Shown piece by piece: positions 9,154 through 18,702 of a DNA stretch of 64,000 nt. The notes below the pieces were generated by a model. The model was not told where the DNA came from, ran no database searches, and saw only the letters and a list, made by a program, of their open reading frames with translations. Position numbers and translations under genes: made by a program. Position 1 is the stretch's first letter, and each line of letters opens with the position of its first letter. This stretch comes from Stanieria sp964562685 (GTDB lineage: Bacteria; Cyanobacteriota; Cyanobacteriia; Cyanobacteriales; Xenococcaceae): the NCBI GenBank assembly GCA_964562685.1, contig CAZLUP010000015.1, positions 1 through 64,000 of the forward strand, given 5' to 3'.

Positions 9154-10074
9154 TTATGTAGTTGATAATGAATAAATTTGCCCATCTATTAGTAGTCTAG
9201 TAATTCCTTTAGCTTGTAAATAATGAGAAGTTTTCTGTAACATTCGACCATCAGGAACTTTAATTACACGTTCTCTTCGATGAGAAAATCGTCTTGCTAC
9301 ACGGTGGTTATCAAATATAGGTAAAGTTTGTTGTTGAAATTCTTCTTTGGGAATTTTACCCAAATCTGCAAAATTCTCTAGAGGTCTAGCAATTAATTCT
9401 GCGGAGCGATCAACCACAATATAACAAATTTTAGGAAAAGAAGCTGCTGACAAAGGTAAGATTTTAATCTTAGCTGTTCCAGAATTAGCATAAGGATAGC
9501 TTATTTGCCTTTCTGTTTCTGTTTCCCAATCATCGTCATCATCTTCTAAGTCGTCGTCATCTTCCAAGTCATCAAGATCTGCAATATCATCTCCAAACAT
9601 TTCACCTAAAGCTATGATATTTGCATCATCAATTTCTTTTTCGAGATGAGATACTTGATTGATAGGTGCAGACAATTCCTCTACTTCAAGGTTATCAAAC
9701 TCATCTTGCGGAGCAATAGAGAAATTTGTTGCCTCAGCAGTAGCTGAAATCTCAGGAGGTGGGTTTTTTGGCTCAATTTTTTCAGAATGATTAAGAATAG
9801 GTGAAGTTTTTTGAGTCTGATTTGGTATTTCTACAATTGGCTCGATTGGAATTTGTTCTTGAAGAAAATCCGTTTTGCCTGGAGTGCGAGCCAAACGTTT
9901 TTGTTGAATTAAATCTTCATACTCGGTAGCAGAAAGATTATTTTTGAGAAAACGGCTAATAGTTGAACTACTAACACCATAACGGGTAGCTAAAGTTGAG
10001 GTTGTCGCTTCCGAATGGCGGTATAAATTTAAAATTTCTTGTTTATCTTCTTTCGTCAATTTTTTCGGACTCAT
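9154..10074 (-). CDS. HTH protein with acidic linker, conserved cyanobacterial hypothetical
   Basis: The N-terminus (about residues 1-60) is a helix-turn-helix of the transposase/pipsqueak type, with TTSTLATRYGVSSSTISRFL as the HTH. A low-complexity linker follows, ending in a strongly acidic run (about residues 155-185, many Asp). The C-terminal domain of about 110 residues contains FPKICYIVVDRSAELIARPL and RRERVIKVPDGRML. No catalytic DDE residues are evident, so it is not a transposase. I infer a DNA-binding regulator; the C-terminal fold is not recognised. It is monocistronic, ends at a strong hairpin terminator and is divergent from carA. Confidence 0.65.
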   Translation of the reverse strand: MSPKKLTKEDKQEILNLYRHSEATTSTLATRYGVSSSTISRFLKNNLSATEYEDLIQQKRLARTPGKTDFLQEQIPIEPIVEIPNQTQKTSPILNHSEKIEPKNPPPEISATAEATNFSIAPQDEFDNLEVEELSAPINQVSHLEKEIDDANIIALGEMFGDDIADLDDLEDDDDLEDDDDDWETETERQISYPYANSGTAKIKILPLSAASFPKICYIVVDRSAELIARPLENFADLGKIPKEEFQQQTLPIFDNHRVARRFSHRRERVIKVPDGRMLQKTSHYLQAKGITRLLIDGQIYSLSTT

Positions 10075-10314
10075 ACTACCTCAACCGATCCGTTTAACTC
10101 TTTGGGATTAAGATCATCTTATAGTGTATCTTGATAAACTTCTAATCGTAACAATAACTACAACAAAAATAAAAGATAAAGACCATAAATATAAATATTT
10201 AATTGTCTTTCGCGATCGCTTGGAAGCTTATTTTTTCTGGAATAGTTTCTAGCCTTGAGTAAATAACTGATAAAGTATGTTTTGGAAAAAAAGCAAAATA
10301 TTAATAGTGTTAAT

Positions 10315-11448
10315 ATGCCTAGAGCCGATGCTCCCCCTGCCCTACTTGTACTAGCTGACGGTAGTTATTATCATGGTTGGTCTTTTGGTGCCAAAGGAAC
10401 TACAGTAGGTGAAGTTGTCTTTAACACTGGAATGACTGGCTATCAAGAAGTCCTGACAGATCCAAGTTATTGTGGTCAAATCGTTACATTTACTTATCCC
10501 GAATTAGGAAATACTGGAGTTAATCCAGAAGATGAAGAATCAGATTATCCTCAAGTCAAAGGAGCGATCGCTCGTAATATTGCTTATCGTCCTAGTAATT
10601 GGCGTTCTACTCAGTCTTTACCAGATTACCTTATAGAACATAACATACCTGGCATTTATGGGATTGATACTCGTGCTTTAACTCGTAAACTTCGTTCTGT
10701 TGGCGCAATGAATGGTGGTGTTTCCACAGAGATTCTCGATCCCCAACAGTTATTACGTCTAGTCGAACAAGCACCTAGTATGGCTGGTTTAAATTTAGTT
10801 AAAGATGTTACTACTAAGCAAGTATATGAATGGTCGGAGTCAACCACTTCTCACTGGGAATTTAGTCCAGCAAAAACTCAGTCAGACCAAAAACTTCTAA
10901 CTGTAGTTGCTATTGATTTTGGGATTAAACGCAATATTTTGCGTCGTTTAGCTAGCTATGGTTGTAAAGTTATTGTAGTTCCTGCTAATACTCCACCAGA
11001 AGAAATTCTCGCTTACAATCCTGATGGGATATTTCTCTCCAATGGACCAGGAGATCCTGCTGCTAATCTTGAAGGAATTGAAACTACTAAACAGTTATTA
11101 AAGGCAAAATTACCTACTTTTGGTATTTGTATGGGACATCAAATTCTTGGTTTGTCTCTAGGAGCAGAAACATTCAAACTGAAATTTGGTCATCGAGGAT
11201 TAAATCAACCCGCAGGGCTTAAACAGAAGGTAGAAATTACTAGCCAAAATCATGGTTTTGCTCTTGCTGCCGAATCACTGAATCCAGAAGTAGAAATTAC
11301 TCACCTAAATCTTAATGACAAAACCATAGCAGGATTAAAACATAAATCTTTACCTTTCTTTTCAGTACAATATCATCCTGAAGCAAGTCCAGGTCCTCAT
11401 GATGCCGATTATTTGTTTGAAGAGTTTGTCAAGTTGATGAGGAATTAG
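10315..11448 (+). CDS. carA: Carbamoyl-phosphate synthase small subunit
   Basis: CarA hydrolyses glutamine and passes ammonia to CarB to make carbamoyl phosphate for arginine and pyrimidines. The N-terminal domain carries TGMTGYQEVLTDPSY. The C-terminal class I glutamine amidotransferase has the nucleophile elbow FGICMGHQILG and the dyad region QYHPEASPGPHD. I start at the ATG at 10315 (MPRADAPP); the open frame extends to a TTG at 10282. The length of 377 aa is normal. carB is not adjacent, as is usual in cyanobacteria. A possible hairpin terminator follows the stop codon. Confidence 0.96.
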   Translation: MPRADAPPALLVLADGSYYHGWSFGAKGTTVGEVVFNTGMTGYQEVLTDPSYCGQIVTFTYPELGNTGVNPEDEESDYPQVKGAIARNIAYRPSNWRSTQSLPDYLIEHNIPGIYGIDTRALTRKLRSVGAMNGGVSTEILDPQQLLRLVEQAPSMAGLNLVKDVTTKQVYEWSESTTSHWEFSPAKTQSDQKLLTVVAIDFGIKRNILRRLASYGCKVIVVPANTPPEEILAYNPDGIFLSNGPGDPAANLEGIETTKQLLKAKLPTFGICMGHQILGLSLGAETFKLKFGHRGLNQPAGLKQKVEITSQNHGFALAAESLNPEVEITHLNLNDKTIAGLKHKSLPFFSVQYHPEASPGPHDADYLFEEFVKLMRN

Positions 11449-11472
11449 GTGTTGCTTAAGTTGTAGATTGAG

Positions 11473-11495
11473 GGTGCATTCTCTCCGATTGCACC
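11473..11495 (+). terminator. Hairpin after carA
   Basis: GGTGCA and TGCACC arms form a hairpin 25 bases after the carA stop. The downstream sequence is T-rich but has no unbroken T run, so the terminator assignment is tentative. Confidence 0.4.
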
Positions 11496-11832
11496 TGATT
11501 GAATTTTAATTCTTTGGCTGGCTTTTTGTGTTCGGCTTAGGTAATCGTAATTATTATTTTTTTAGTTAATCAAAGTTTTTTTTAAGTGAATCTACTGATA
11601 AAAATTCAACTTAAATATCTAAAATTTAAATCGATAAAATAGTCAAAATCCTACCATTAAATACATAGAAACAGTTTTAAATAAAGAATCAGTGATTTAC
11701 GTTGTTGGCATTCTCAACTTCTAGGTTGATAATTATCTAAAAGGCTAATTTTTAAATTTATCATAAAGCCGATCTTTAATGGCTTCACTAAAATGGCTTC
11801 ACTAAATCTTTAGTTTTTACTGTCTTAAAATT
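11496..11832. other. Intergenic region before the OmpR-type regulator
   Basis: This is AT-rich sequence of about 340 bp. An imperfect direct repeat of GGCTTCACTAAA is visible just before the regulator (near 11780-11800). Otherwise I see no gene, RNA or clear promoter. Confidence 0.35.
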
Positions 11833-12531
11833 ATGAATATGGGCTCTGCCAAAATTCTTGTTGTAGACGACGATCCTGCAATCCGTAACTTAATAATCCG
11901 TTTTCTTACCCAGAAAAACTATCAAGTTGAATCTGCTGATGATGGACAATCAGCATTGAAAATGTTTGAACAGTTTAATCCAGATTTAGTTATTTTGGAT
12001 GTTAACTTACCTGATGCCTTGGGTTACAATCTGTGTGAAGATATGCAGGGAAGAACAGATGTTTTTATTCTGATGCTGACTAGTCGTGCTGATGCCTCGG
12101 ATAAAAAAGAAGGTTTTTTGAAAGGTGCAGATGATTATTTAACGAAACCTTTTGATTTACAAGAGTTAGAATATCGAGTTAAAGCAATTCTCAAACGTCA
12201 GCGTACAGTCACAACTTCAGAGAAACAACCCATAGTTTACAACAATCTTTCTATCGATCCTGTTCGTCGAGAAGTAAAAGTCAATGATAATTTAATTCTT
12301 TTGACGGCATTAGAGTTTGATTTACTTCACTTTTTAGCTAGTCGTCCTGGTCGTGTCTGGCGAAGAGAAGAACTAATTCAAAATGTTTGGGATTATGAAT
12401 ATGTTGGAGACCAAAGAGTTGTAGATGTTCATATTGGTCAAATTCGCAAAAAAATTGAATTAGATCTTTCGGAACCTTGTTTTATTCAGACAGTAAGAGG
12501 GGTAGGCTACAAATTTGAAGTAGGCGCGTAA
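11833..12531 (+). CDS. OmpR/PhoB-family response regulator
   Basis: A receiver domain (about residues 6-118) is followed by a winged-helix DNA-binding domain (about 135-230). The receiver has the acidic pair in VVDDDPA, the phospho-acceptor Asp in LVILDVNLPDA, and the Lys in DDYLTKPF. The output domain has the typical ending VRGVGYKFE. The ATG at 11833 (MNMGSAKILVV) is used; the second Met is also possible. No kinase lies next to it, so it may be an orphan like many cyanobacterial OmpR-type regulators. I cannot assign it to RpaA, RpaB or another named protein. Confidence 0.9.
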   Translation: MNMGSAKILVVDDDPAIRNLIIRFLTQKNYQVESADDGQSALKMFEQFNPDLVILDVNLPDALGYNLCEDMQGRTDVFILMLTSRADASDKKEGFLKGADDYLTKPFDLQELEYRVKAILKRQRTVTTSEKQPIVYNNLSIDPVRREVKVNDNLILLTALEFDLLHFLASRPGRVWRREELIQNVWDYEYVGDQRVVDVHIGQIRKKIELDLSEPCFIQTVRGVGYKFEVGA

Positions 12532-12863
12532 GTTGCCCTATAAAAATCTTAATTTTTTGTCAACTCAAGTTCTTAAGAATGCTTGATTTCAGGCTTCACT
12601 TAGAGAAATTTTTATCTTTTAAGACCTCAGAGTTTTAAGATGGTTATTAATGGAAAAATGTTAAAACTCGGCGATCGCTTGATAATTTGGCAAAGCCGAG
12701 ATTGTATTTGTATTTCTACTCAAACTAGACTAATTTAGATTTACAATTGCACTTTTATCTATAATTTTTAAGCCAAAGAGTAGAAGAGATTTAAAGAAAA
12801 AATTGCTTTAGTAATTCAACCCTATTCAACATTAAATTTCTTGGCTTTTTTTGAAAGTTAATT
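12532..12863. other. Intergenic region, regulator / tatA (convergent)
   Basis: Between two convergent genes. A hairpin with CTCGG and CCGAG arms around a HIP1 site lies near 12667-12702 and may end transcription. Nothing else was recognised. Confidence 0.35.
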
Positions 12864-13139
12864 TTATTCAGATTCACTAGAAGATTTTTCAGCTTCTCGT
12901 TCTATCGTCATTTCCGTTTTGCTACTACCCTCTAATTTTGCACTCATTTTAACGGAATCTTCGATTTGTTGAGCTTCTCGCTTAAATTCATTTTCAAATT
13001 CTTTGGAAGCATCCTGAAAGCCTCGAATTGCTTTACCAAGACTCCGACCAATTTCTGGTAATTTTTTAGGACCAAAAACTAATAAAGCTACCACTAAAAT
13101 TAAAGCCATTTCTGGTAAACCAATGCCAAAAATATTCAT
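12864..13139 (-). CDS. tatA: Sec-independent translocase TatA/TatE
   Basis: TatA forms the pore-like part of the twin-arginine translocase in the thylakoid and plasma membranes. The 91-aa protein starts MNIFGIGLPEMALILVVALL, a short membrane helix. The conserved FGPKKLPEIGRSLGKAIRGF hinge and amphipathic helix follow, then an acidic Ser-rich tail. All family hallmarks are present. It lies downstream of psbH on the same strand, separated by a strong hairpin, so it is probably transcribed separately. The caspase-like protein at 61130-63421 has a plausible Tat signal and could be a client. Confidence 0.95.
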   Translation of the reverse strand: MNIFGIGLPEMALILVVALLVFGPKKLPEIGRSLGKAIRGFQDASKEFENEFKREAQQIEDSVKMSAKLEGSSKTEMTIEREAEKSSSESE

Positions 13140-13223
13140 AATAATTTTCTCTCGTGTGTTTCAATTTTTATTATGACGAAATACAAGCAGAATCTATCAT
13201 TCTACAGTAGAGTACCTTGAATC

Positions 13224-13246
13224 AAAAAAAACCCCGAATTACGGGG
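13224..13246 (-). terminator. Intrinsic terminator of psbH
   Basis: On the minus strand a CCCCG / CGGGG stem with a 5-base loop is followed by eight T. It lies about 35 bp after the psbH stop codon and is a classical rho-independent terminator. Confidence 0.85.
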
Positions 13247-13281
13247 ATTAAGTGTTTGTTCATGGATTAGTTTAATGGGAA

Positions 13282-13485
13282 TTATCTACCTAAACTTGTC
13301 CAATCTACATCTATTCCTTCTAATAATAATGAAGAGTTATAAAGTTGCAAAATAATTAAAAGAAAAACGAAAAATAAGAGCATAAAAACTCCCATTAAAG
13401 GAGTTGTACCCCAACCGGGAGCAACTTTACCATATTCTGAGTTTAAAGGTTTGAGAATATCTCCCAAACGAGTACGTTGTGCCAT
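13282..13485 (-). CDS. psbH: Photosystem II protein H
   Basis: PsbH is a single-helix thylakoid protein needed for assembly and stability of photosystem II near CP47. The 67-aa sequence has the family start MAQRTRLGDILKPLNSEYGK, the conserved PGWGTTPLMG before the membrane helix, and the C-terminal WTSLGR. The cyanobacterial form lacks the phosphorylated N-terminal extension of plants, as here. It is divergent from psbN, the usual cyanobacterial arrangement, and ends at a clear intrinsic terminator. Confidence 0.98.
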   Translation of the reverse strand: MAQRTRLGDILKPLNSEYGKVAPGWGTTPLMGVFMLLFFVFLLIILQLYNSSLLLEGIDVDWTSLGR

Positions 13486-13568
13486 AGTTCACCAGTAGTA
13501 TGTCTTAGATAATTTTTGTAATCTTCTGTAATATTATAAAGGAAGAGTTATCATAATTTATCTAGCTT

Positions 13569-13700
13569 ATGGAACCCGCAATAGTTCTTAGCATCACTAT
13601 TGGTGCAATTCTAATTATCATTACTGGTTTTTCTATTTATACTGCTTTTGGGCCACCTTCAGCAGAGTTAAACGATCCTTTTGAGGATCATGAAGATTAA
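13569..13700 (+). CDS. psbN: PsbN, photosystem II assembly factor
   Basis: This 43-aa gene is easily missed because of its size. It begins MEPAIVLSITIGAILI with one membrane helix and then has TAFGPPSAELNDPFEDHED, which matches the conserved PsbN C-terminus. PsbN is not a stable photosystem II subunit but assists assembly and repair, as known from plastids. It is transcribed divergently from psbH, with 83 bp between the start codons. A hairpin follows its stop codon. Confidence 0.96.
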   Translation: MEPAIVLSITIGAILIIITGFSIYTAFGPPSAELNDPFEDHED

Positions 13701-13723
13701 AATTAGCTATACGTAAAACTAAT

Positions 13724-13758
13724 AAGTAAGCTGAGAACTTAAACTATTAAGCTTACTT
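13724..13758 (+). terminator. Possible hairpin terminator of psbN
   Basis: AAGTAAGCT and AGCTTACTT arms form a perfect 9-bp stem with a 17-base loop, 23 bases after the psbN stop. No long T run follows, so it may serve as mRNA 3'-end stabiliser. Confidence 0.45.
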
Positions 13759-14242
13759 CAACAACAAAAGTTTTATTCGTGGTTGATTAGCAACTATATT
13801 GATTAGAGTTGATTGCGCGATCGCTATTGTTGTTCTAGTGTCTATCAATCCTCACAAGTGTAATTTCTTATTTTAAGTATTAGTTTGGACTAGTCTAATC
13901 AAATAAGCCAGACAATAATTGGGGTAGACAGTAGAATTATCTGGCGTTGGCTAGACAACCTTGTCTGTGATCGCGCCAACATTTTTTAAGGAAGAGAATT
14001 TTTATTACTACAATTCGAGCATCAAGAAATAGAGCGATCGCTTTTCAAAGTTACTACGCTAAATATTATTACAACCTTAGCAATAAATACTTTGAACAAA
14101 GCTAATTAAATTAATTCAATAACAAGCTCTTAATTTTAAGTTTAAGTGTAAGTAACTAAAAAAATTTAGAACTTAGGTTAAAGGTACCAAAATCCTGAGA
14201 AGAGAGTTAATCTAAATGAATCCTTCATAAGAATGCGTTGCT
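13759..14242. other. Intergenic region, psbN / AI-2E permease
   Basis: About 480 bp of non-coding sequence with two HIP1-type sites (near 13818 and 14034). I see no RNA gene or strong terminator; the downstream half must contain the promoter of the permease gene. Confidence 0.35.
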
Positions 14243-15340
14243 GTGAGTTTCGGTACTTGGATTGGCTTTATAGTTTTTTTACTTTCATTGTACGTTCTGT
14301 GGCAAATTAGACAACTGTTATTGTTATTATTTACTGCGGTCGTAATTGCTAATTCTTTAAATATTCTAGTTAAACTTTTTCAAAAACTAGGCATGAGACG
14401 AAGTGCTGCTATTGCTTTGTCGATGTTCCTTTTGTTCACTACTTTAATTGGGTTTTTCTCAGTAGTTTTACCGTCCTTTGCTACTCAATTCCAACAACTA
14501 GCATTACTCGTCCCACAAGGAATCGAAAAATTAAATACTTGGCTAGATATTCTGCTCAGTCGCCTCGATCCAGAACTCATTAACTCTTTACCTGATACCA
14601 AAGAATTAACTCGACAATTACAACCTTTACTTAATCAATTACTCGGTGGAGGAATTAGTGTTTTTTATAGCTCTTTAGGAGCTTTATTGAGTATGCTCCT
14701 GCTACTCGCCTTAACTTTAATGCTACTTGTCGATCCAATTCCCTATCGCCAGGGTTTTATTCGTTTATTTCCTTCGTTTTATCGACGCAGAGTTGATGAA
14801 ATACTAAAACTATGTGATCAAGCTTTGCAAGGCTGGTTAGTAGGGATTTTATTTAATGTCTGTGTGATCACAATTTTAAGTTTAGTTGGGTTATTGATTT
14901 TAGGTATTCCGCTAGCTTTGGCTCAAGCGATGTTAGCGGGATTTTTAACTTTTATTCCTAATGTTGGTCCCACTTTAAGTGTACTTTTTCCTATGGCGAT
15001 CGCTTTAATTGAAGCTCCTTGGAAATCCTTCGCAGTTTTAATTCTCTATATTGGAATTCAACAAGTTGAAAGCAATCTTCTCACCCCTATTGTAATGGCA
15101 CAACAAGTTTCGTTACTACCTGCTGTTACTTTGCTAGCTCAAGTATTTTTTGCTACTTTTTTCGGTTTTTTAGGTTTGTTTTTAGCTCTACCATTGACAG
15201 TAGTAGGTCAAGTGTGGATTCAAGAAGTTTTAATTAAAGATATCCTTGATCGCTGGCATGATCATTCAGAAGAACCTGTAGTAACTCCAGAGCCAATTAC
15301 TGCCAAGGAAGATTATTCTACTGAACCAGAGCCAAATTAA
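14243..15340 (+). CDS. AI-2E family transporter (PerM/YdiK type)
   Basis: The protein of 365 aa is highly hydrophobic, with about 7-8 membrane helices and a soluble segment (about residues 75-130). The family-typical C-terminal motif is clear: AGFLTFIPNVGPTLS, then QQVESNLLTPIVMAQQVSLLPAV. This family was first linked to autoinducer-2 export; many members export other solutes, so the substrate here is unknown. The start is the GTG at 14243, where the first helix begins. The tail is acidic. It lies 64 bp upstream of the DUF39 gene on the same strand. Confidence 0.9.
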   Translation: MSFGTWIGFIVFLLSLYVLWQIRQLLLLLFTAVVIANSLNILVKLFQKLGMRRSAAIALSMFLLFTTLIGFFSVVLPSFATQFQQLALLVPQGIEKLNTWLDILLSRLDPELINSLPDTKELTRQLQPLLNQLLGGGISVFYSSLGALLSMLLLLALTLMLLVDPIPYRQGFIRLFPSFYRRRVDEILKLCDQALQGWLVGILFNVCVITILSLVGLLILGIPLALAQAMLAGFLTFIPNVGPTLSVLFPMAIALIEAPWKSFAVLILYIGIQQVESNLLTPIVMAQQVSLLPAVTLLAQVFFATFFGFLGLFLALPLTVVGQVWIQEVLIKDILDRWHDHSEEPVVTPEPITAKEDYSTEPEPN

Positions 15341-15404
15341 AATTTAGACTTTTGCTTACTTTACAATTACTAAAGCAGAAACATAACTGACTCTCAATCT
15401 AACT

Positions 15405-16577
15405 ATGCGAACGATCGCAGAAATCAATGAAAAGATTTACCAGCGTCAAGTTGTAGCTTGGACAGTAGAAGAACTAAAAGCTCAAGTCAACGAAATCGGT
15501 GTTAGTAAAGCTTTTCAACAGGTAGATGTAATCTGTACTGGTACATTTGAACCGATGGAATCTTCTGGTGCAGTAATTAACTTGGGACATACCGATCCGC
15601 CGATTAAAATTCGTCAGTGTTGGCTCGATGGGATCCCTGCCTATGCTGGTTTTGGTGCGGTGGATTTATACTTAGGTGCCACAGCAATGGCTGAGGGAGA
15701 AACCAATTTAGAAAAAGGTGGTGGTCACGTTATTGAAGATTTGATCGCAGGTAAATCAGTTCATCTTAAAGCAATTGGACAAAAAACCGACTGCTATCCA
15801 AGAGCTTCCTTTGAAAATACCATTACCAAACACACCATCAATCAATTTTATTTATTTAATCCCCGCAATCTCTATCAAAATTTTATCGTTGGGGTTAATG
15901 GTGGCGATCGCGAATTATTTACTTATCTTGGTCCTCTGCAACCCCGATTAGGTAATGCTGTCTATTCTAATCCTGGTGCTATTTCTCCTTTAATGAACGA
16001 CCCCGACCTCCAACTAATCGGTATTGGCAGTAAAGTTTTGCTAGGAGGCGGAATTGGTTACGTAGCTTGGGAAGGTACTCAACATTTTCCTTTACAAAAA
16101 AGACTTCCTAATCGGACACCAATTGGACCGGCTGCTACCATTTCTTTGATTGGCGATGCTAAACAAATGAATCCTCGTTGGGTGAGAGGTTGTTATTTTA
16201 AAAATTACGGAGCGTCTCTAATGTTAGGAGTAGGTGTTCCTTTGCCTGTCTTGCGAGAAGAAGTAATCCGTTTCTGTGCAGTACAAGACCGAGAGATTGT
16301 AGCACCGATCATTGATTTTTCTATCCCTCGTCGAGTTCGCCCTACTTTCGGCTTAGTTACCTACGAACAACTTAAAAGCGGTCGGATCAAAATTGAAGGT
16401 AAATTCGTCAGAGTTGCGCCTTTAGCTAGTATTTGGCTTTCTCGACAAATAGCCAAAGAACTCAAAGACTTAATTATGAACGGTCAGTTTACCCTAAGTG
16501 AGCCTGTTGCCCCTATTCCTCAAGAGCAGTCATTTGTACCTCAAGACCAAAGAGACTCTCCTCTAACTTTAGAATAA
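15405..16577 (+). CDS. DUF39 homocysteine-biosynthesis protein
   Basis: The 390-aa protein matches the DUF39 family, which in methanogens and some bacteria makes homocysteine by sulfur transfer to aspartate semialdehyde. Conserved segments include VICTGTFEPMESSGAVINLGH with the reactive-type Cys, the glycine-rich LGGGIGYVAWEGTQH, and NPRWVRGCYFKNYGASL. Cyanobacterial homologues are annotated as homocysteine-biosynthesis proteins. The ferredoxin/CBS partners found in methanogens are not present here. The physiological reaction in cyanobacteria is unproven. It may be co-transcribed with the permease upstream. Confidence 0.85.
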   Translation: MRTIAEINEKIYQRQVVAWTVEELKAQVNEIGVSKAFQQVDVICTGTFEPMESSGAVINLGHTDPPIKIRQCWLDGIPAYAGFGAVDLYLGATAMAEGETNLEKGGGHVIEDLIAGKSVHLKAIGQKTDCYPRASFENTITKHTINQFYLFNPRNLYQNFIVGVNGGDRELFTYLGPLQPRLGNAVYSNPGAISPLMNDPDLQLIGIGSKVLLGGGIGYVAWEGTQHFPLQKRLPNRTPIGPAATISLIGDAKQMNPRWVRGCYFKNYGASLMLGVGVPLPVLREEVIRFCAVQDREIVAPIIDFSIPRRVRPTFGLVTYEQLKSGRIKIEGKFVRVAPLASIWLSRQIAKELKDLIMNGQFTLSEPVAPIPQEQSFVPQDQRDSPLTLE

Positions 16578-16593
16578 GGGCGATAGAGATTAG

Positions 16594-17451
16594 TTATTTA
16601 GTTGGTTTTTTGGTAGGAGGGGCTGGACGAGAACTATAGCCCGAACCAGAACCAGAACTAGGACTAGGATTAGGAGTTGGTCTACTGCTTCGATAGGGTT
16701 TTCCAGTCGGTCTTTTGCCAACGCCTTTTTTAAACCGAGGATTTTTTTGTTGAATTGCACCTAAATCCGTTGCTTCTTTAATCACCAAAGCTTCTCCCTC
16801 CAAACCTACCTTCAAATCCCAAAAATGGCGTAAAGGTCGATTGAGAGTGCCTTGAAGTTTGAGTTTAAAAAATTTAACTTTATCTCCTTCTTTACGAGGA
16901 AATTGCTTGATTTTAATGACAATTACTTCTTTTTCCTGGGAGAAAAAGATTACCTCACCGCGAATTGAAAAATAACCATCTTCAACTTCGTCACTAGCTG
17001 GAACAGGCTCATTGGGAGTTTGGCTGAGGGTTTCTGGTTCCCAAACACCAACAATCTGCACGTGCAAGCTATCATCTTGTGCTTTAGTACGAGGATATAC
17101 AACCCAAAGATGTTCTTTAGTCAAATCAAGATGTTTTTTGATTAAACTAATAACTCTTCCTAAGAGAACAGCTTCAATTTTTGTCCCTTCGGGTGTGATT
17201 AACTGTCCCTGAGTGAGTTGCTCTCCTGTAACTTCATATCTAGCTCTAATTAAACCAATAGCTCGATATTGACGAGGATGAGAAGGAGGAGGAATAGGCT
17301 GTTTGCGTTCTTGCTCAGCCATAGTAGATTCTGGTTTTTCCGAATTACTTTTGATAATTTTTTTTGGCTGAGTAGACATAGCTGGAGATTTAACAATCTT
17401 TTTATTGGGGGAAGAGGATAACTCGGAAGACCGATTTTTAGCCAGATTCAT
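16594..17451 (-). CDS. Conserved cyanobacterial hypothetical with proline/serine-rich tails
   Basis: The 285-aa protein has three parts: a Lys/Ser-rich disordered N-terminus (about residues 1-55), a conserved core (about 58-235), and a Gly/Ser/Pro/Arg-rich tail. The core begins YRAIGLIRARYEVTGEQL and includes LLGRVISLIKKHLDLTKEHLWVVYPRTK and VQIVGVWEPETL. The pattern resembles a conserved cyanobacterial family of unknown function. The basic ends suggest binding to nucleic acid, but that is inference. It converges on the DUF39 gene with a 16-bp gap. Confidence 0.6.
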   Translation of the reverse strand: MNLAKNRSSELSSSPNKKIVKSPAMSTQPKKIIKSNSEKPESTMAEQERKQPIPPPSHPRQYRAIGLIRARYEVTGEQLTQGQLITPEGTKIEAVLLGRVISLIKKHLDLTKEHLWVVYPRTKAQDDSLHVQIVGVWEPETLSQTPNEPVPASDEVEDGYFSIRGEVIFFSQEKEVIVIKIKQFPRKEGDKVKFFKLKLQGTLNRPLRHFWDLKVGLEGEALVIKEATDLGAIQQKNPRFKKGVGKRPTGKPYRSSRPTPNPSPSSGSGSGYSSRPAPPTKKPTK

Positions 17452-17720
17452 ATGTCATACCTGGAGGCGGAGACTTACAAGGTGTAAAAGAGACAGGATA
17501 ATCGATCCTGCTGCAAGTTACAATAACTCACAAAATTATAAAGAAACTATTAAGCCTTGATTTATTGGAATAAATTGAGGCTTCCATGTTCAGCATAAAT
17601 GATCTTGGGATTAGCCGAATCATCTAGCCACACAAGCTAAGTTAACTTAGATAGTCGAAGATACTTCTCCGAGGTTGATGTACCCCGTCAGCCTATTATA
17701 ATCAATTCCTTGGTGGAATC

Positions 17721-18533
17721 ATGCAAGCAAAACGCGATCGCTGGGTTTATATTGTTCTAATTGCAATGCTTTTGGCATTAATTGGCTTTTCAGGATTACC
17801 TTTAGTAAGTAGCATTCTGCAAGAAAATCAACTAATTGGTCAAACTAGCCCACGAATAACTCAAGACCAACAAATTCAACTAGAAGCAGAAGCTAAGGGC
17901 TATCAAAAAGTGCTAGAGCGAGAACCTAATAATCAAACTGCCCTTAAAGGTCTATTAAACATTAAAATTCAACAACAAGACCTCCAAGGAGCGATTGTTT
18001 TTCTTGAAAAATTAGCTCAACTCAATCCCAAACAAACCGAATATGCCATTTTACTGGCTCAAGCCAAACAACAAACCGAAGACTTTGAAGGAGCAGCAGC
18101 AGCTTATAATCAAATTCTGAAACAGGATGTAGGTAATATTCAAGCTCTGAGTGGAATTATTGCTCTATATTTATTTCAAGATTTACCTCAAAGAGCGATC
18201 GCACTTCTTCAAGATACCTTAAAACAAGCACAACCGAATCAAACAGCGTCCGAAAACAAGATTGATATTGCTTCAGTCAAACTACTTTTAGGCGAAGTTT
18301 ATAGTCAAACCGAACGCTATAGCGATGCTACCCAAATCTACGAAGAAGTTATTGCTGCTAACCCCGAAGATTTTCGTCCAGTTTTGGCAAAAGCTCTGAT
18401 CCTCACCAAACAAGGTGAAAATTCCCAGGCTAAAACTTGGTTAGAACGAGCATTATCCCTTGCACCGGCTCAGTTCAAAGACCAGATTAGTCAATTAATT
18501 GATAATTTAGCCATTAAACCTGTAGAACCTTAG
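17721..18533 (+). CDS. TPR-repeat protein with N-terminal membrane anchor
   Basis: A single membrane helix or uncleaved signal (VYIVLIAMLLALIGFSGLPL, about residues 9-28) is followed by tetratricopeptide repeats from about residue 55 to 260. Repeat cores such as NNQTALKGLLNIKIQQQDLQGAIVFL and QTEDFEGAAAAYNQIL show the helix-turn-helix spacing. The first motif is longer than I can treat as one repeat, but at least four repeats are visible. The role is unknown; a scaffold on the periplasmic or lumenal face is plausible. It lies 169 bp upstream of atpD on the same strand. Confidence 0.82.
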   Translation: MQAKRDRWVYIVLIAMLLALIGFSGLPLVSSILQENQLIGQTSPRITQDQQIQLEAEAKGYQKVLEREPNNQTALKGLLNIKIQQQDLQGAIVFLEKLAQLNPKQTEYAILLAQAKQQTEDFEGAAAAYNQILKQDVGNIQALSGIIALYLFQDLPQRAIALLQDTLKQAQPNQTASENKIDIASVKLLLGEVYSQTERYSDATQIYEEVIAANPEDFRPVLAKALILTKQGENSQAKTWLERALSLAPAQFKDQISQLIDNLAIKPVEP

Positions 18534-18702
18534 CATTTAGACCAATTTGCCGATTTTCTTTAACTAAAACTTAAAGCAGAGTAACTCAAGAAACAATGTC
18601 CAGAGAGTTCAATAAAGTGATAATCTATAAGATGGCAAATTTTAGACTAAATTAAGATTTCCCCTGCCTTATATATAGCTAACCACCAAATAGACATAGA
18701 GC

